Assembly: GCA_910584375.1 (NCBI GenBank)
Contig: CAJUAH010000020.1
Location: 6,437 to 70,436 of the forward strand
Direction: 5' to 3'
From: an uncultured Acetatifactor sp.
Lineage (GTDB): Bacteria; Bacillota; Clostridia; Lachnospirales; Lachnospiraceae
DNA length: 64,000 nucleotides
Shown: positions 7,454 to 16,015 of the stretch, one piece after another
Layout of the letters: each line of letters opens with the position of its first letter
Numbering within the stretch: position 1 is the stretch's first letter
Position numbers and translations under genes: made by a program
Notes under the pieces: model-generated
Told to the model about the DNA's origin: nothing
The model's database searches: none
Seen by the model: the letters and a program-made list of their open reading frames with translations, nothing else

Positions 7454-9007
7454 TTGAAGAAGATCAGCAAAATCGAGCCGGTCCGCCCCATACTGGCAGG
7501 GCAGAAAAAAGTGGCCGCCTATGCCCGCGTTTCAAGGGACACGGAGCGGCTCATGAATTCCGTTTCCGCACAGGTCAGCTACTACAGCGCACTCATCCAG
7601 AACAATCCGGAATGGGAATATGCAGGGGTGTACGCAGACTGCGGGATATCCGGGACAGGGACGGCCAGGCGCGGCGAGTTCTTAAGGATGCTCGCCGACT
7701 GTGAGGATGGAAAGATTGACATTATCCTGACAAAATCCATCAGCCGCTTCGCAAGGAACACGGTCGACCTTCTGGAGACAGTCAGGCATTTAAAGTCCCT
7801 CGGCATCGAGGTGCGGTTCGAGAAGGAACACATCAATTCGCTTTCAGAGGACGGGGAGCTGATGCTCTCGCTTCTGGCATCCTTCGCGCAGGAGGAGAGC
7901 CGGAGCATTTCGGAAAACGTGAAGTGGGGAGTCAGGAGGCGGTTCCAGTCCGGCGAGATCGGGACAGCGAACAAGCACATCCTCGGATACCGGTATGATG
8001 AGAATGAGAAAAAATATGTCATCATCCCAGAAGAGGCGGAAGCAGTCCGCTGGATGTTCCGGATGTACATTGATGGGGTTCCCCTGCGGGAGATTGCGGG
8101 GAGCATGAACAGGACGGGCATCCGCACCACGCTTGGCAATGACTTCCAGGAAGCCTCGGTGCGGCAGCTCATCTTCAACGAGGTCTATGCCGGGGACATC
8201 CGGCGGCAGAAATGCTACATGGCGGACCCGATCACAAAAACGAAGGTGAAAAACTGCGGGGAGCTGCCGCAGTATTACATGGAGGACTGCCATGAAGCCA
8301 TCATTGACCGGGAAACCTACGCAAAGGTCCAGGCGGAGATGGAGCGGCGGGCGGGGCTTGTCAACCCCACCTACCCTTTTACGGGGAAGATGAAATGCGG
8401 CATCTGCGGGCAGCCGTTCACACGGAAGAAAGGAACCGTAAGGGGGAAAAGTTATGTACACTGGATATGCCGCTCTAAAAAGGAAACGGGCATGAGCTGC
8501 ACAAGCGTGAATTTCAGCGAGGAAGAGCTGGAGCGGATTTCGGAGCGGACGCTTGGGATGGATGAGTTTGACGGGGCTGTGTTTGAAAAGACAGTCCTGG
8601 GGATGGCTGTCCTGCCGGATGGGGACATCGAATTCCGGCTTTCCGGCGGGGAAACGAAAGTCTGGAAGAACCTGCACCTGGATCCGCCAAGGCACATCGC
8701 CACGGTCACGGACTGCTTCCAGGGGAAGATACGGTGCGCCGCCTGCGGGAATACATACCACCGGGTGAACGGCGCGGGGAAGTGGGTGTACTGGTACTGC
8801 ATCGGCAAGAAAAGGAAGAATGTGGAGTGCCATAACCCGAATTACACCGATTACAAGCTGAGGCAGGTTTCCGCATACATGATGGGGCTGGAAGAGTTCA
8901 GCGAGGCAGAGTTTGAGAAACAGATAGGGGAAATCACGGCATTCCCGGACGGGAGCCTGGAGTTCCATTTCAAAGAAGGGAGGGCGGAGAAATGGCAAAG
9001 AGCGTGA
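7454..9007 (+). CDS. large serine recombinase 1 with duplicated zinc ribbon
   Basis: About 517 residues from TTG 7454, eight bases after AAAGGAG; GTG 7445 overlaps that site and is less likely. The resolvase domain carries VAAYARVSRDTE (catalytic Ser) and SISRFARNTVDLLETVRHLK. A recombinase domain follows (LGYRYDENEKKYVIIPEEAE). Unusually there are two zinc-ribbon units: MKCGICGQPF...CRSKKETGMSCTS and IRCAACGNTY...CIGKKRKNVECHN, the second near the C-terminus. No long coiled coil is evident after it. It probably acts with the recombinase overlapping it by 16 bases to integrate or excise the prophage. Confidence 0.85.
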   Translation: MKKISKIEPVRPILAGQKKVAAYARVSRDTERLMNSVSAQVSYYSALIQNNPEWEYAGVYADCGISGTGTARRGEFLRMLADCEDGKIDIILTKSISRFARNTVDLLETVRHLKSLGIEVRFEKEHINSLSEDGELMLSLLASFAQEESRSISENVKWGVRRRFQSGEIGTANKHILGYRYDENEKKYVIIPEEAEAVRWMFRMYIDGVPLREIAGSMNRTGIRTTLGNDFQEASVRQLIFNEVYAGDIRRQKCYMADPITKTKVKNCGELPQYYMEDCHEAIIDRETYAKVQAEMERRAGLVNPTYPFTGKMKCGICGQPFTRKKGTVRGKSYVHWICRSKKETGMSCTSVNFSEEELERISERTLGMDEFDGAVFEKTVLGMAVLPDGDIEFRLSGGETKVWKNLHLDPPRHIATVTDCFQGKIRCAACGNTYHRVNGAGKWVYWYCIGKKRKNVECHNPNYTDYKLRQVSAYMMGLEEFSEAEFEKQIGEITAFPDGSLEFHFKEGRAEKWQRA

Positions 9008-10569
9008 TCACGATACCGGCCACGGTGAACAGGCACACGGCGGCGCCGATAGGCAGCTATAAAAAACGCAGGGTGGCCGCTTATGCCCGCGTCTCCACCG
9101 ACCATGAGGAACAGCAGAGTAGCTACGAGGCGCAGGTGGACTATTACACGAACTACATCAACGGGCGCGGGGACTGGGAGTTTGTGTCCGTGTACGCAGA
9201 CGAAGGGATAACCGGCTGCAATACGAAAAAGCGCGACGGCTTCAACAAAATGGTGGAGGACGCCCTTTCCGGCGCCATCGACCTCATCATCACCAAGAGC
9301 GTCTCCCGCTTCGCAAGGAACACGGTGGACAGCCTCACGACCATCCGGAAGCTGAAGGAGAACAGGGTGGAGTGCTACTTCGAGAAAGAGAACATCTGGA
9401 CGTTTGACGGCAAGGGCGAGCTGCTCCTTACCATCATGTCCTCGCTGGCGCAGGAGGAGAGCCGGAGCATTTCGGAGAACTGCACCTGGGGGCAGAGGAA
9501 GCGTTTCGCGGACGGCAAGGTCACGGTGCCGTTCAAGCGGTTCCTGGGCTATGACCGGGGCGAGGACGGGAACCTTGTCATCAACGAGGAGCAGGCGGAG
9601 ACCGTCCGCAGGATTTACGGCCTTTTCCTGCAGGGGCGCTCGCCCCACGCAATCGCAAAGCTGCTGACGGCGGAGGGCATCCCTTCGCCCGGCGGCAAGG
9701 AGGCATGGTCGTCCAGCACGGTCAAGAGCATCCTCACGAATGAAAAATACAAAGGGGATGCGCTCCTGCAGAAAGTGTACACGGTGGACTTCCTCACCAA
9801 GCAGAAGAAGGTGAACGAGGGCGAGGTGCCGCAGTATTATGTGGAGAACAACCACCAGGCCATAATCAGCCCGTCCGTGTTCGAGGAGACGCAGCACCTG
9901 ATGGCGGCCAGGCATTCCGGGAAGAACCGGGCGAGCAGCACGGGCGTATTCTCCAGCCGGATAAAATGCGCGGACTGCGGGGGCTGGTATGGCTCCAAGG
10001 TGTGGCATTCCAACAGCAAGTACCGGAAGACCATCTGGCAGTGCAACCACAAATTTGACGGCGGGGAGAAATGCGGCACGCCCCACCTTGACGAGGAAAC
10101 CATCAAACAGCTTTTCCTGAAAGCGGCTAATGCCATCTTTGCAGAAAAGGATGGGGTGCGGGAGGATTACGATTCCATAAAAGATACGCTTTTCGGAACC
10201 GAGGAGCTGGAGTCGGAACGCCTGCGGCTGCAGGATGAGATGAACGTGGTGGCGGAACTGATTGAACAGTGCGTGGCGGAGAACGCCCGCATCGCCCTCG
10301 ACCAGACGGAGTACCAGAAGAAATACGACGGGCTGGCGGGGCGGTTCAACAGGGCGAAGGAGCGGCTTTCGGAAGTCAGCCAGACCATCACGGAGCGGCA
10401 GGCGAAGCGGGAAAAAATCGGGAGGTTTGTTTCCGCCCTGGAAAAGCGGGACGGCCCGCTCACGGAATTTAACGAGGACGACTGGTACAGCCTTGTGGAG
10501 TATGCCACGGTGTACAGCAGGGAGGACATCCGCTTCACTTTCAAGAACGGGATGGAGATAAAAGCGTAA
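8992..10569 (+). CDS. large serine recombinase 2
   Basis: 525 residues, beginning inside the previous gene (16-base overlap; GAAGGGAGGGCGGAGAA is the ribosome site). Resolvase domain with RRVAAYARVSTDHEEQ, where Ser is the nucleophile, the arginine-bearing SVSRFARNTVDSL, and the EESRSISENC helix. Then the recombinase domain (FLGYDRGEDGNLVINEEQAE), a zinc ribbon (IKCADCGGWYGS...CNHKFDGGEKCGTPHL) and a coiled coil from about residue 400 to 480. This is the complete architecture of phiC31/TP901-type integrases. Tandem overlapping pairs suggest a hetero-oligomeric integrase. Confidence 0.9.
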   Translation: MAKSVITIPATVNRHTAAPIGSYKKRRVAAYARVSTDHEEQQSSYEAQVDYYTNYINGRGDWEFVSVYADEGITGCNTKKRDGFNKMVEDALSGAIDLIITKSVSRFARNTVDSLTTIRKLKENRVECYFEKENIWTFDGKGELLLTIMSSLAQEESRSISENCTWGQRKRFADGKVTVPFKRFLGYDRGEDGNLVINEEQAETVRRIYGLFLQGRSPHAIAKLLTAEGIPSPGGKEAWSSSTVKSILTNEKYKGDALLQKVYTVDFLTKQKKVNEGEVPQYYVENNHQAIISPSVFEETQHLMAARHSGKNRASSTGVFSSRIKCADCGGWYGSKVWHSNSKYRKTIWQCNHKFDGGEKCGTPHLDEETIKQLFLKAANAIFAEKDGVREDYDSIKDTLFGTEELESERLRLQDEMNVVAELIEQCVAENARIALDQTEYQKKYDGLAGRFNRAKERLSEVSQTITERQAKREKIGRFVSALEKRDGPLTEFNEDDWYSLVEYATVYSREDIRFTFKNGMEIKA

Positions 10570-10571
10570 AA

Positions 10572-10604
10572 GAAGCCTGCGGCTGATGGGATGCCGCGGG
10601 CTTT
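10572..10604 (+). terminator. hairpin after recombinase 2
   Basis: AAGCCTGCGGC pairs with GCCGCGGGCTT (one G-T pair) around a 9-base loop, directly after the recombinase stop. The tail TTCTACAATTTTCTAC is only partly T-rich, so termination strength is uncertain. Confidence 0.55.
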
Positions 10605-10636
10605 CTACAATTTTCTACAATTTGATTTTCCTACGG

Positions 10637-10774
10637 GGCAAAATCAAAAAGTATAGGCAAAATCAAAAAGTATAGGCAAAATCAAAAGGTATAGGGGCAA
10701 AATCAAAAAGTGCAGGCAAAATCAAAATGTATAGGGCAAAATCAAAAAGTGCAAAGGAAAAATCGAATTGTATC
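10637..10774. repeat. six to seven tandem 19-21 bp repeats (iteron-like)
   Basis: Copies of GGCAAAATCAAAAAGTATA start at 10637, 10656, 10675, 10696, 10715 and 10735, with a degenerate seventh at 10756. Spacing is 19, 19, 21, 19 and 20 bases. An inverted partner (TTTGATTTT at 10621-10629) precedes them and can pair with the first copy. The array is far more AT-rich than both flanks and sits exactly between the prophage recombinase and a 5'-truncated recombinase gene. Candidate roles are recombinase or accessory-factor binding at the element end, or a slippage-made array. The ATG of the downstream frame falls inside copy 5 and is therefore not a natural start. Confidence 0.85.
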
Positions 10775-11566
10775 AAAGACAGCGTTTACATAGACAACGG
10801 TTACAGCGGCACAAATTTTGAGAGGCCCGCTTTTCGGAAAATGCTGGAGGATATAAAGGCGGGAAAGATAAACTGTGTCGTGGTCAAGGATCTGTCCCGC
10901 CTGGGCAGGAGTTATCTGGAGAGCGGGCGTTACATCGAAACAGTCTTTCCCCTTTTCCATACGCGCTTTGTGGCTGTCAACGACGGTTTTGACTCCCTAA
11001 GCGCCGACAGGGACGAAAACGGCGTGGCGATGCCTTTAAAAAATATTATCAACGAGATCTACGCCAGAGATATATCCAAAAAGGTCGGCGCTTCTCTGGA
11101 ATTGCAGAAAAACGCCGGGCGTCACGGCGGCGGCTTTGCCCCCTATGGGTACAGAAAATCGACGACCCAAAAGGGAAGATATGAGGTGGACGGGGAGGCG
11201 GCCCAGGTTGTGAGAAGGATCTTTGAGATGCGCGCCCAGGGACTGGGGTACAGCGCCATCGCGAGGCGTCTGAATGAGGAGGAGATAAAGTCTCCCAGCG
11301 CCTACCGGTATGAAAAAGGCGTGGCTGACAACGAAAAGCTGAGGGACGCGCCGTGGAAGAGGGACGTCATACGGAGCATGGTGCGTGATGAGGTGTATCT
11401 GGGCAGCATGGTGCGTGGAAAGACCCGCTCCGCGTTTTACAGGGGGGAGAAACGGCACGCCGTACCAAAGGAGCAGTGGGTGACGGTGCGGGGGACGCAT
11501 GAGCCTCTGGTCACAGAAGAATTGTTTGCCCGCGTCAGGGAGGTAAACGGGGAGGGACGGCCATGA
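10727..11566 (+). pseudogene. 5'-truncated serine recombinase 3
   Basis: An open frame of 279 codons whose first ~16 codons are translated tandem repeat. Recognisable homology starts at about 10780 with YIDNGYSGTNFERPAF and continues through VVVKDLSRLGRSYLESG, the recombinase domain (YRKSTTQKGRYEVDGEAA) and a DNA-binding region. The first ~45 residues of the resolvase domain, with the catalytic Ser motif Y.R.S, are absent, so it cannot catalyse recombination. No ribosome site is present. The C-terminus lacks zinc ribbon and coiled coil but overlaps the next recombinase's start by four bases (ATGA), so this end looks natural. The missing 5' part probably lies at the other end of the prophage. 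Confidence 0.75.
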
Positions 11567-13122
11567 AAGGATATGTCATCGCAGTCTATATCCGACTGTC
11601 CATGGAGGATATGGATCTGCACAGGGCGGGGGAGAGGGGAGAGAGCAGCAGCGTCAGCAACCAGAGAGCGTGTATCCGCCAGTTTTTACAGCGGAGGGAA
11701 GAATTTCGGGATGCGGTGATACGGGAATTTGTGGACGACGGTTATTCCGGCATGAATTTTGACCGACCGGCGCTGCGGGAAATGTTCACGCTTTGCAGAC
11801 AGGGGGAAATAAACTGTGTCGTGGTGAAGGACCTGTCCCGCTTTGGGCGCAATTATCTGGAAGTGGGAGATTATCTGGAACAGATTTTCCCTCTTCTGGG
11901 CGTTCGCTTTATCGGGATCAACGACGGGTTTGACAGCCGGGATTTGCAGGGGCGGACCGGCGGTATGGATATCGCTTTTAAAAATTTTATCTATGAGATG
12001 TACAGCAGGGATTTGTCCGAAAAGATCAAGAGCGGCATCTTTGCCGGTATGAGACGGGGGGACTATTTTTCCGGCTGCACGGTGTACGGCTATCAAAAGA
12101 CGGCGGACGGCAGAAATATGGAGATCGACCGGGATGCCGCCGCCACAGTGCGGCGGATTTTCAGGGAGATGGCGGAAGGAAAGGATGCGAAAACGCTGGC
12201 CTGGGAGCTGAATGCGGAAAAGGTTCCCACTCGCCTTGCGTACAAGCAGGCTAAGGGGGAGCAGTTGGGGCGACATTTTGAGGCGGACATCTGGAACCGG
12301 AACAAAATATATGCCATTGTGCATAACCGGGTATATGCAGGGGACATGATCTACCGGAAAGCGGTTCGCGAAAATCCGGGGGACAGGCATAAGCAACGGC
12401 AGCCGCAGGAGAAGTGGATCATGCTGCCGGAGCATCACCCGGCCATTGTCAGCAGGGAATTGTTTCAGCGGGCCAACGACAGCATCCGAAAGAGCAGGAA
12501 CGCCGGGGGCCGCCCGGGAGGCAGGCGGGGGATCTTTTATTGCGGATATTGTGGCAACCGTCTGGAACTGCACCGAACCCAAAATCCCTACTACCTCTGT
12601 AGGCGCAGGGACTATATCAGCGGAACCGGCTGCAATGCGCTGCGCGTGGAAAAGGCGGCGCTGGAAACTGCTGTCCTGTATGTCTGGGAGGTACACTGCG
12701 GATTGTTCGGGGCATGGTCTGCCGCACAGTTTTTTGCCCGGCGGCGTTCGAGGCTAAACCGGCAGCAGGCGGCCCTGGAGCAGCAGCGGGAGCGTCTTCT
12801 GGCCCAAAAGGTGAATCTGTACCAGAGCTTTCGCGGCGGCGCGCTAAGCAGGGAGGGTTTTCTGCGGGAAAAGGAGGGGCTAAGCAACCGGGAGGAGGCT
12901 GTAGGCAGACGTATGGAAGAAGTGCAAAGACAGATGGCGGAGCTGGCTGCGGAGGGGAGGAGGCAGTGGCGTATATGGGAACTGTTGGAGAGCCGCGGCG
13001 GCGCCGGAGAACGACTGGAGAATGTTTTACGGGAGCTTGTGGAAAAAGTCATTGTGTATGGGGACAAACGGATAGAGGCGGTGTGGCGGTACCGGGATGG
13101 CTTTGGGGAGCAGGAAAGGTAA
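11563..13122 (+). CDS. large serine recombinase 4
   Basis: 519 residues with all parts: IAVYIRLSMEDMD carrying the catalytic Ser, FVDDGYSGMNFDRPAL, VVVKDLSRFGRNYLEVGD, a recombinase domain (YGYQKTADGRNMEIDRDAA), a zinc ribbon (FYCGYCGNRLEL...CRRRDYISGTGCN) and a long coiled coil from ~400 to 470. It is read in an ATGA overlap with the truncated recombinase before it, so the two once formed a pair. It belongs to an older element than the prophage. Without its partner its activity is doubtful. Confidence 0.85.
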   Translation: MKGYVIAVYIRLSMEDMDLHRAGERGESSSVSNQRACIRQFLQRREEFRDAVIREFVDDGYSGMNFDRPALREMFTLCRQGEINCVVVKDLSRFGRNYLEVGDYLEQIFPLLGVRFIGINDGFDSRDLQGRTGGMDIAFKNFIYEMYSRDLSEKIKSGIFAGMRRGDYFSGCTVYGYQKTADGRNMEIDRDAAATVRRIFREMAEGKDAKTLAWELNAEKVPTRLAYKQAKGEQLGRHFEADIWNRNKIYAIVHNRVYAGDMIYRKAVRENPGDRHKQRQPQEKWIMLPEHHPAIVSRELFQRANDSIRKSRNAGGRPGGRRGIFYCGYCGNRLELHRTQNPYYLCRRRDYISGTGCNALRVEKAALETAVLYVWEVHCGLFGAWSAAQFFARRRSRLNRQQAALEQQRERLLAQKVNLYQSFRGGALSREGFLREKEGLSNREEAVGRRMEEVQRQMAELAAEGRRQWRIWELLESRGGAGERLENVLRELVEKVIVYGDKRIEAVWRYRDGFGEQER

Positions 13123-13188
13123 AATACGACTGAAAAGCGCTTTTTACAGGGGCGCGAGGAATAAGAGGGAGGGGAGCAGGCAATATTT

Positions 13189-13743
13189 TTGATTCCTTAC
13201 GTAACATCACCAGACGATGGCCCGCACCCCAGGTACACGGAGCAGCTGCTGGACGGCCTGAAGGAGCGGGGCGTGCAGGCCACTTTTTTTGTCACCGGGG
13301 AACATGCCCAGCTGCATCCCGACATCATCCGGCGCATGCAGGAGGAGGGGCACCTGATCGGCAATCATACCTACAGCCATATCCAGCTGAGAAAGGGTAA
13401 CCGGGAGATTTTCAAGGAAGAACTGATCAAAACCAACGAGATATTGAAGGAGATCACCGGCCAGGAGGTGATCTATGTCCGCCCGCCCTACGGTTCCTGG
13501 GACAAGAGCTTTGAGAGCGAACTGAACATGTTCCCCGTACTCTGGACGGTAGACCCGCTGGACTGGTGCTCCAGCAACGCGGACTGCATCGCCAGGAAGA
13601 TCGTGAGCAAGACGGGAGAAAACGATATCATCCTGATGCACGACTATTATGACAGTTCCGTGAAGGCGGCGCTACAAGCGGTGGACGAACTGCTGGAAGA
13701 GGGCTATACCTTTGTGACGGTGGAGGAGATATTGTTTGATTGA
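13189..13743 (+). pseudogene. polysaccharide deacetylase (CE4) lacking its 5' end
   Basis: 184 codons from a TTG with no convincing ribosome site. The CE4 (NodB) core is present: DDGPHPRYTEQLL (metal Asp), the metal histidines in IGNHTYSHIQ, RPPYGSWDKSF, the LDWCSSNA strand and ILMHDYYDSS. However, the strand normally reading T-F before DDGP is here VTSP, and all upstream sequence, including any signal peptide or anchor, is missing. The break falls 70 bases after recombinase 4. The likeliest reading is that the recombinase-bearing element inserted in this gene. If translated it would be cytoplasmic and unable to reach peptidoglycan. Confidence 0.65.
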
Positions 13744-13868
13744 TTGCAGAAAAATAGTGTAAAGTCGGGTGTTTTGTGTTATGATAGATAAAAAGAAGGC
13801 GAGGGACAGACTGGGATGAAGTTTGAGCGGGACGAGGATAAAAATTCCGCCAATGGAAATGTTCGATT

Positions 13869-14189
13869 TTGAACACAGTTTCTACGAACTGGAATAATTC
13901 GGAGGCGCACAGGACATCCATACTGGCTGCCAACTATACCAGAGGGGACAGCGCTGTATATGTGGTTGGAAACAACTACTATGTGGTAAGTTATTTTGCG
14001 GGGATGCCGCTAAGCACAGAGGAGTTGATCGAGCAGGCCAAGCCGGAGAACCTGATTCCGGCAGGAGGGAATGAGAGCGGGACGACAAACAGCTTTTCCA
14101 CGACGGGGGAAACGCTTAGCCCTGATGACCCGGATTACGGCTTTATTTATGATTTGTTTGAACAGGATAGAGAACAATATAATAACTGA
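13869..14189 (+). CDS. hypothetical protein, probable gene remnant
   Basis: An open frame of 106 codons from a TTG with no clear ribosome site. It includes VYVVGNNYYVVSYFAGMPLS and an acidic, Ser/Thr-rich C-terminus. No family recognised. A second frame just upstream (MEMFDFEHSFYELE) stops where this begins, which looks like one gene broken by a frameshift. It lies in decayed DNA next to the mobile elements and may not be expressed. Confidence 0.3.
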   Translation: MNTVSTNWNNSEAHRTSILAANYTRGDSAVYVVGNNYYVVSYFAGMPLSTEELIEQAKPENLIPAGGNESGTTNSFSTTGETLSPDDPDYGFIYDLFEQDREQYNN

Positions 14190-14405
14190 GATATAACAGT
14201 AGGCTTTGTATATGATACTGCTAAAATCAAGTAGATTTGCAGATGGCATATCCCCTTTCTTAAATGGTGTTTTTGCTGAAAATAAGGCAATACATGTGTA
14301 TTGTAGGCGGAAGATGTTATGCGCAGCGGAGGGGGCTATAGAATAAATCATCTTATTATCCTATCCATTTTGAGACGGAACATATTCAGCTATGGGAGCC
14401 TGGTG

Positions 14406-14670
14406 GGCCTATAGAAAAAATTTTCATTTTTGTACCCATTTTCTGAGAGAAATCGGCCTGTTCAAAACCCAGGATGGGCCCATGCACAAAAATATTTCTT
14501 TTGTACCCATGTTTTGCAACAAAAGCAGGGGTACGGGCGGTAAATTTTTCTGTATAGACCCGCAGGAGGCAGAAAAGACGGAAAAATTCTCATTTTATGC
14601 GGCGGACATGGGTATAAAACATCACTTTTTCTGTATAGGCCCACAGGAGGCAGAAAGGGACGGAAAATTC
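14406..14670. repeat. cluster of direct and inverted repeats
   Basis: A ~45-bp unit (TTTTTCTGTATAGRCCC, then CAGGAGGCAGAAA..GACGG) occurs at 14545-14589 and 14626-14670. GGGCCTATAGAAAAAA at 14406 is its inverted counterpart. A second motif, TTTTGTACCCAT, occurs at 14432 and 14499 directly and near 14609 inverted. Open frames across this region on both strands are made of these repeats and have no ribosome sites, so I treat it as non-coding. It resembles short interspersed palindromic repeats of clostridial genomes, of unknown role. The flanks 14190-14405 hold nothing I can name. Confidence 0.6.
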
Positions 14671-14756
14671 CCAATATACATGATATTTCAAGTCTCATGC
14701 AGCAGAAACGCTTTCCTGAAAAGAGAGATGGTTGAAAAAAGAATCAGGCATAAGGG

Positions 14757-14788
14757 AAAGGGCGCTTCACAGGGGGGAGCGCCCTTTT
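14757..14788 (+). terminator. hairpin with T tail
   Basis: AAAGGGCGCT pairs with AGCGCCCTTT around an 11-base loop, followed by a further T and a T-poor stretch. It closes the repeat region before the next promoter. Confidence 0.6.
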
Positions 14789-14850
14789 GAGCGCTTTAGG
14801 GACTTTGTGAATGCCGATATTAGGCGATATTCTACCGTTGAAAAAGAATC

Positions 14851-14879
14851 TTTAAAAAAGTAAATACATGTGCTATAAT
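14851..14879 (+). promoter_or_regulatory. promoter for the CE2-like esterase operon
   Basis: TTTAAA (14851) and TATAAT (14874) with 17 bases between, 49 bases before the start codon. The TATAAT is preceded by TGC, giving a partial extended -10. Confidence 0.6.
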
Positions 14880-14927
14880 GAGTAAAAGCGTTACATATCT
14901 TTTTAATCATCATTTAGGGGGCGCGGG

Positions 14928-15998
14928 TTGAAACACATTCAGACAGATCAGGAACATGTGAAACAGATGGGGAGATGCCATCAGATCGGAGATACCCTGT
15001 GGCTGACCATGTCGGGCAGCGGCATAAGCTTTCGTTTTACCGGCAGATATCTGGAGATCCCCATAAGGGGCGGCTATGTGACGGAGCACGGGGAGCCAGA
15101 CGGCAATTACGCCAGAGTGGCGGTATACGCGAACGGCGTCCGGATATTGGACGAGATGATCGACAGTCCTCGGAGCCGGTTGACCGCCGTGGACGGGGAG
15201 GAGCCCGCAACTCTGGAAATTGAGCTGATCAAGCTGTCGGAGAGCGCCATGTCGGTGATCGGCGTGGAGCCGCTGAACGTGGGAGACGGGGACGAGGTGG
15301 TTCCCCTGCCCCCCAGAGCGCATCTGGTGGAGTTCATCGGAGATTCGATCACCTGTGGCTACGGCGTGGACGACGAGGTGGTGGATCACAGCTTTTCCAC
15401 GGCCACGGAGGATGTGACCAGGGCTTATGCCCTTCACACGGCAAGGCTGCTGGACGTGGACTATACCTTGTTTTCCGCCAGCGGTTTCGGCGTTATCTCG
15501 GGCTACACGGACGACCCTTCGCGGCGGTTGGCGGAGCAGTGCATCCCCGACTATTACCACAGCGTGGGATTTTGTCGGGATCGGTTTCCCGACGGTTCCA
15601 GCCCCACGGAGACGCGGTGGGACTTTTCCAGGCTGCGGCCGGAGGCGGTGGTGATCAATCTGGGAACCAACGACGACAGTTTCTGCCAGGACGCGGAGGA
15701 AAAACAGCGGGAGTATATGGAAACTTATGAGCGTTTCCTGGGGGATGTGCGGCAATGCAATCCCCAGGCGGAGCTGTTTTGTGTGCTGGGGCTCATGGGG
15801 CAGAGGCTTTGCCCGTGGATGGAGCGGGCCTGCGAGAACTACCGGCAGCATACCGGCGACGGGCGTGTGCATACTCTGCGCCTGCCGGAGCAGGACGGAA
15901 ATATAGGTTATGTGGTTAATTATCATCCGCTGGAGCGCTTTCATCTGGCGGCGGCGGAGGCGCTTGCGCCTTATATAAAAAATATTATGAACTGGTAA
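14928..15998 (+). CDS. SGNH/GDSL hydrolase, CE2-like acetyl esterase
   Basis: 356 residues from TTG 14928, after TTAGGGGG. Residues ~15-125 form a beta-sandwich N-terminal domain of the kind found in carbohydrate esterase family 2. The SGNH hydrolase domain follows: VEFIGDSITCGYG (block I Ser), VINLGTNDDSF (block III, GTND) and NYHPLERFHLAAAEAL with the C-terminal catalytic His. No signal peptide, so it acts in the cytoplasm, probably deacetylating imported or cell-made sugars. Seventeen bases separate it from the EAL/HDOD gene. Confidence 0.8.
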   Translation: MKHIQTDQEHVKQMGRCHQIGDTLWLTMSGSGISFRFTGRYLEIPIRGGYVTEHGEPDGNYARVAVYANGVRILDEMIDSPRSRLTAVDGEEPATLEIELIKLSESAMSVIGVEPLNVGDGDEVVPLPPRAHLVEFIGDSITCGYGVDDEVVDHSFSTATEDVTRAYALHTARLLDVDYTLFSASGFGVISGYTDDPSRRLAEQCIPDYYHSVGFCRDRFPDGSSPTETRWDFSRLRPEAVVINLGTNDDSFCQDAEEKQREYMETYERFLGDVRQCNPQAELFCVLGLMGQRLCPWMERACENYRQHTGDGRVHTLRLPEQDGNIGYVVNYHPLERFHLAAAEALAPYIKNIMNW

Positions 15999-16015
15999 GT
16001 ACGGAGGGAAAAAAC

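Noticed and set aside
10637..10774. Tandem array might be a CRISPR
   Set aside because: Units are contiguous 19-21 bp copies without unique spacers, and no cas genes are near.
14392..14790. 132-codon open frame
   Set aside because: It consists of the direct and inverted repeats, has no ribosome site, and an equally long frame runs on the other strand.
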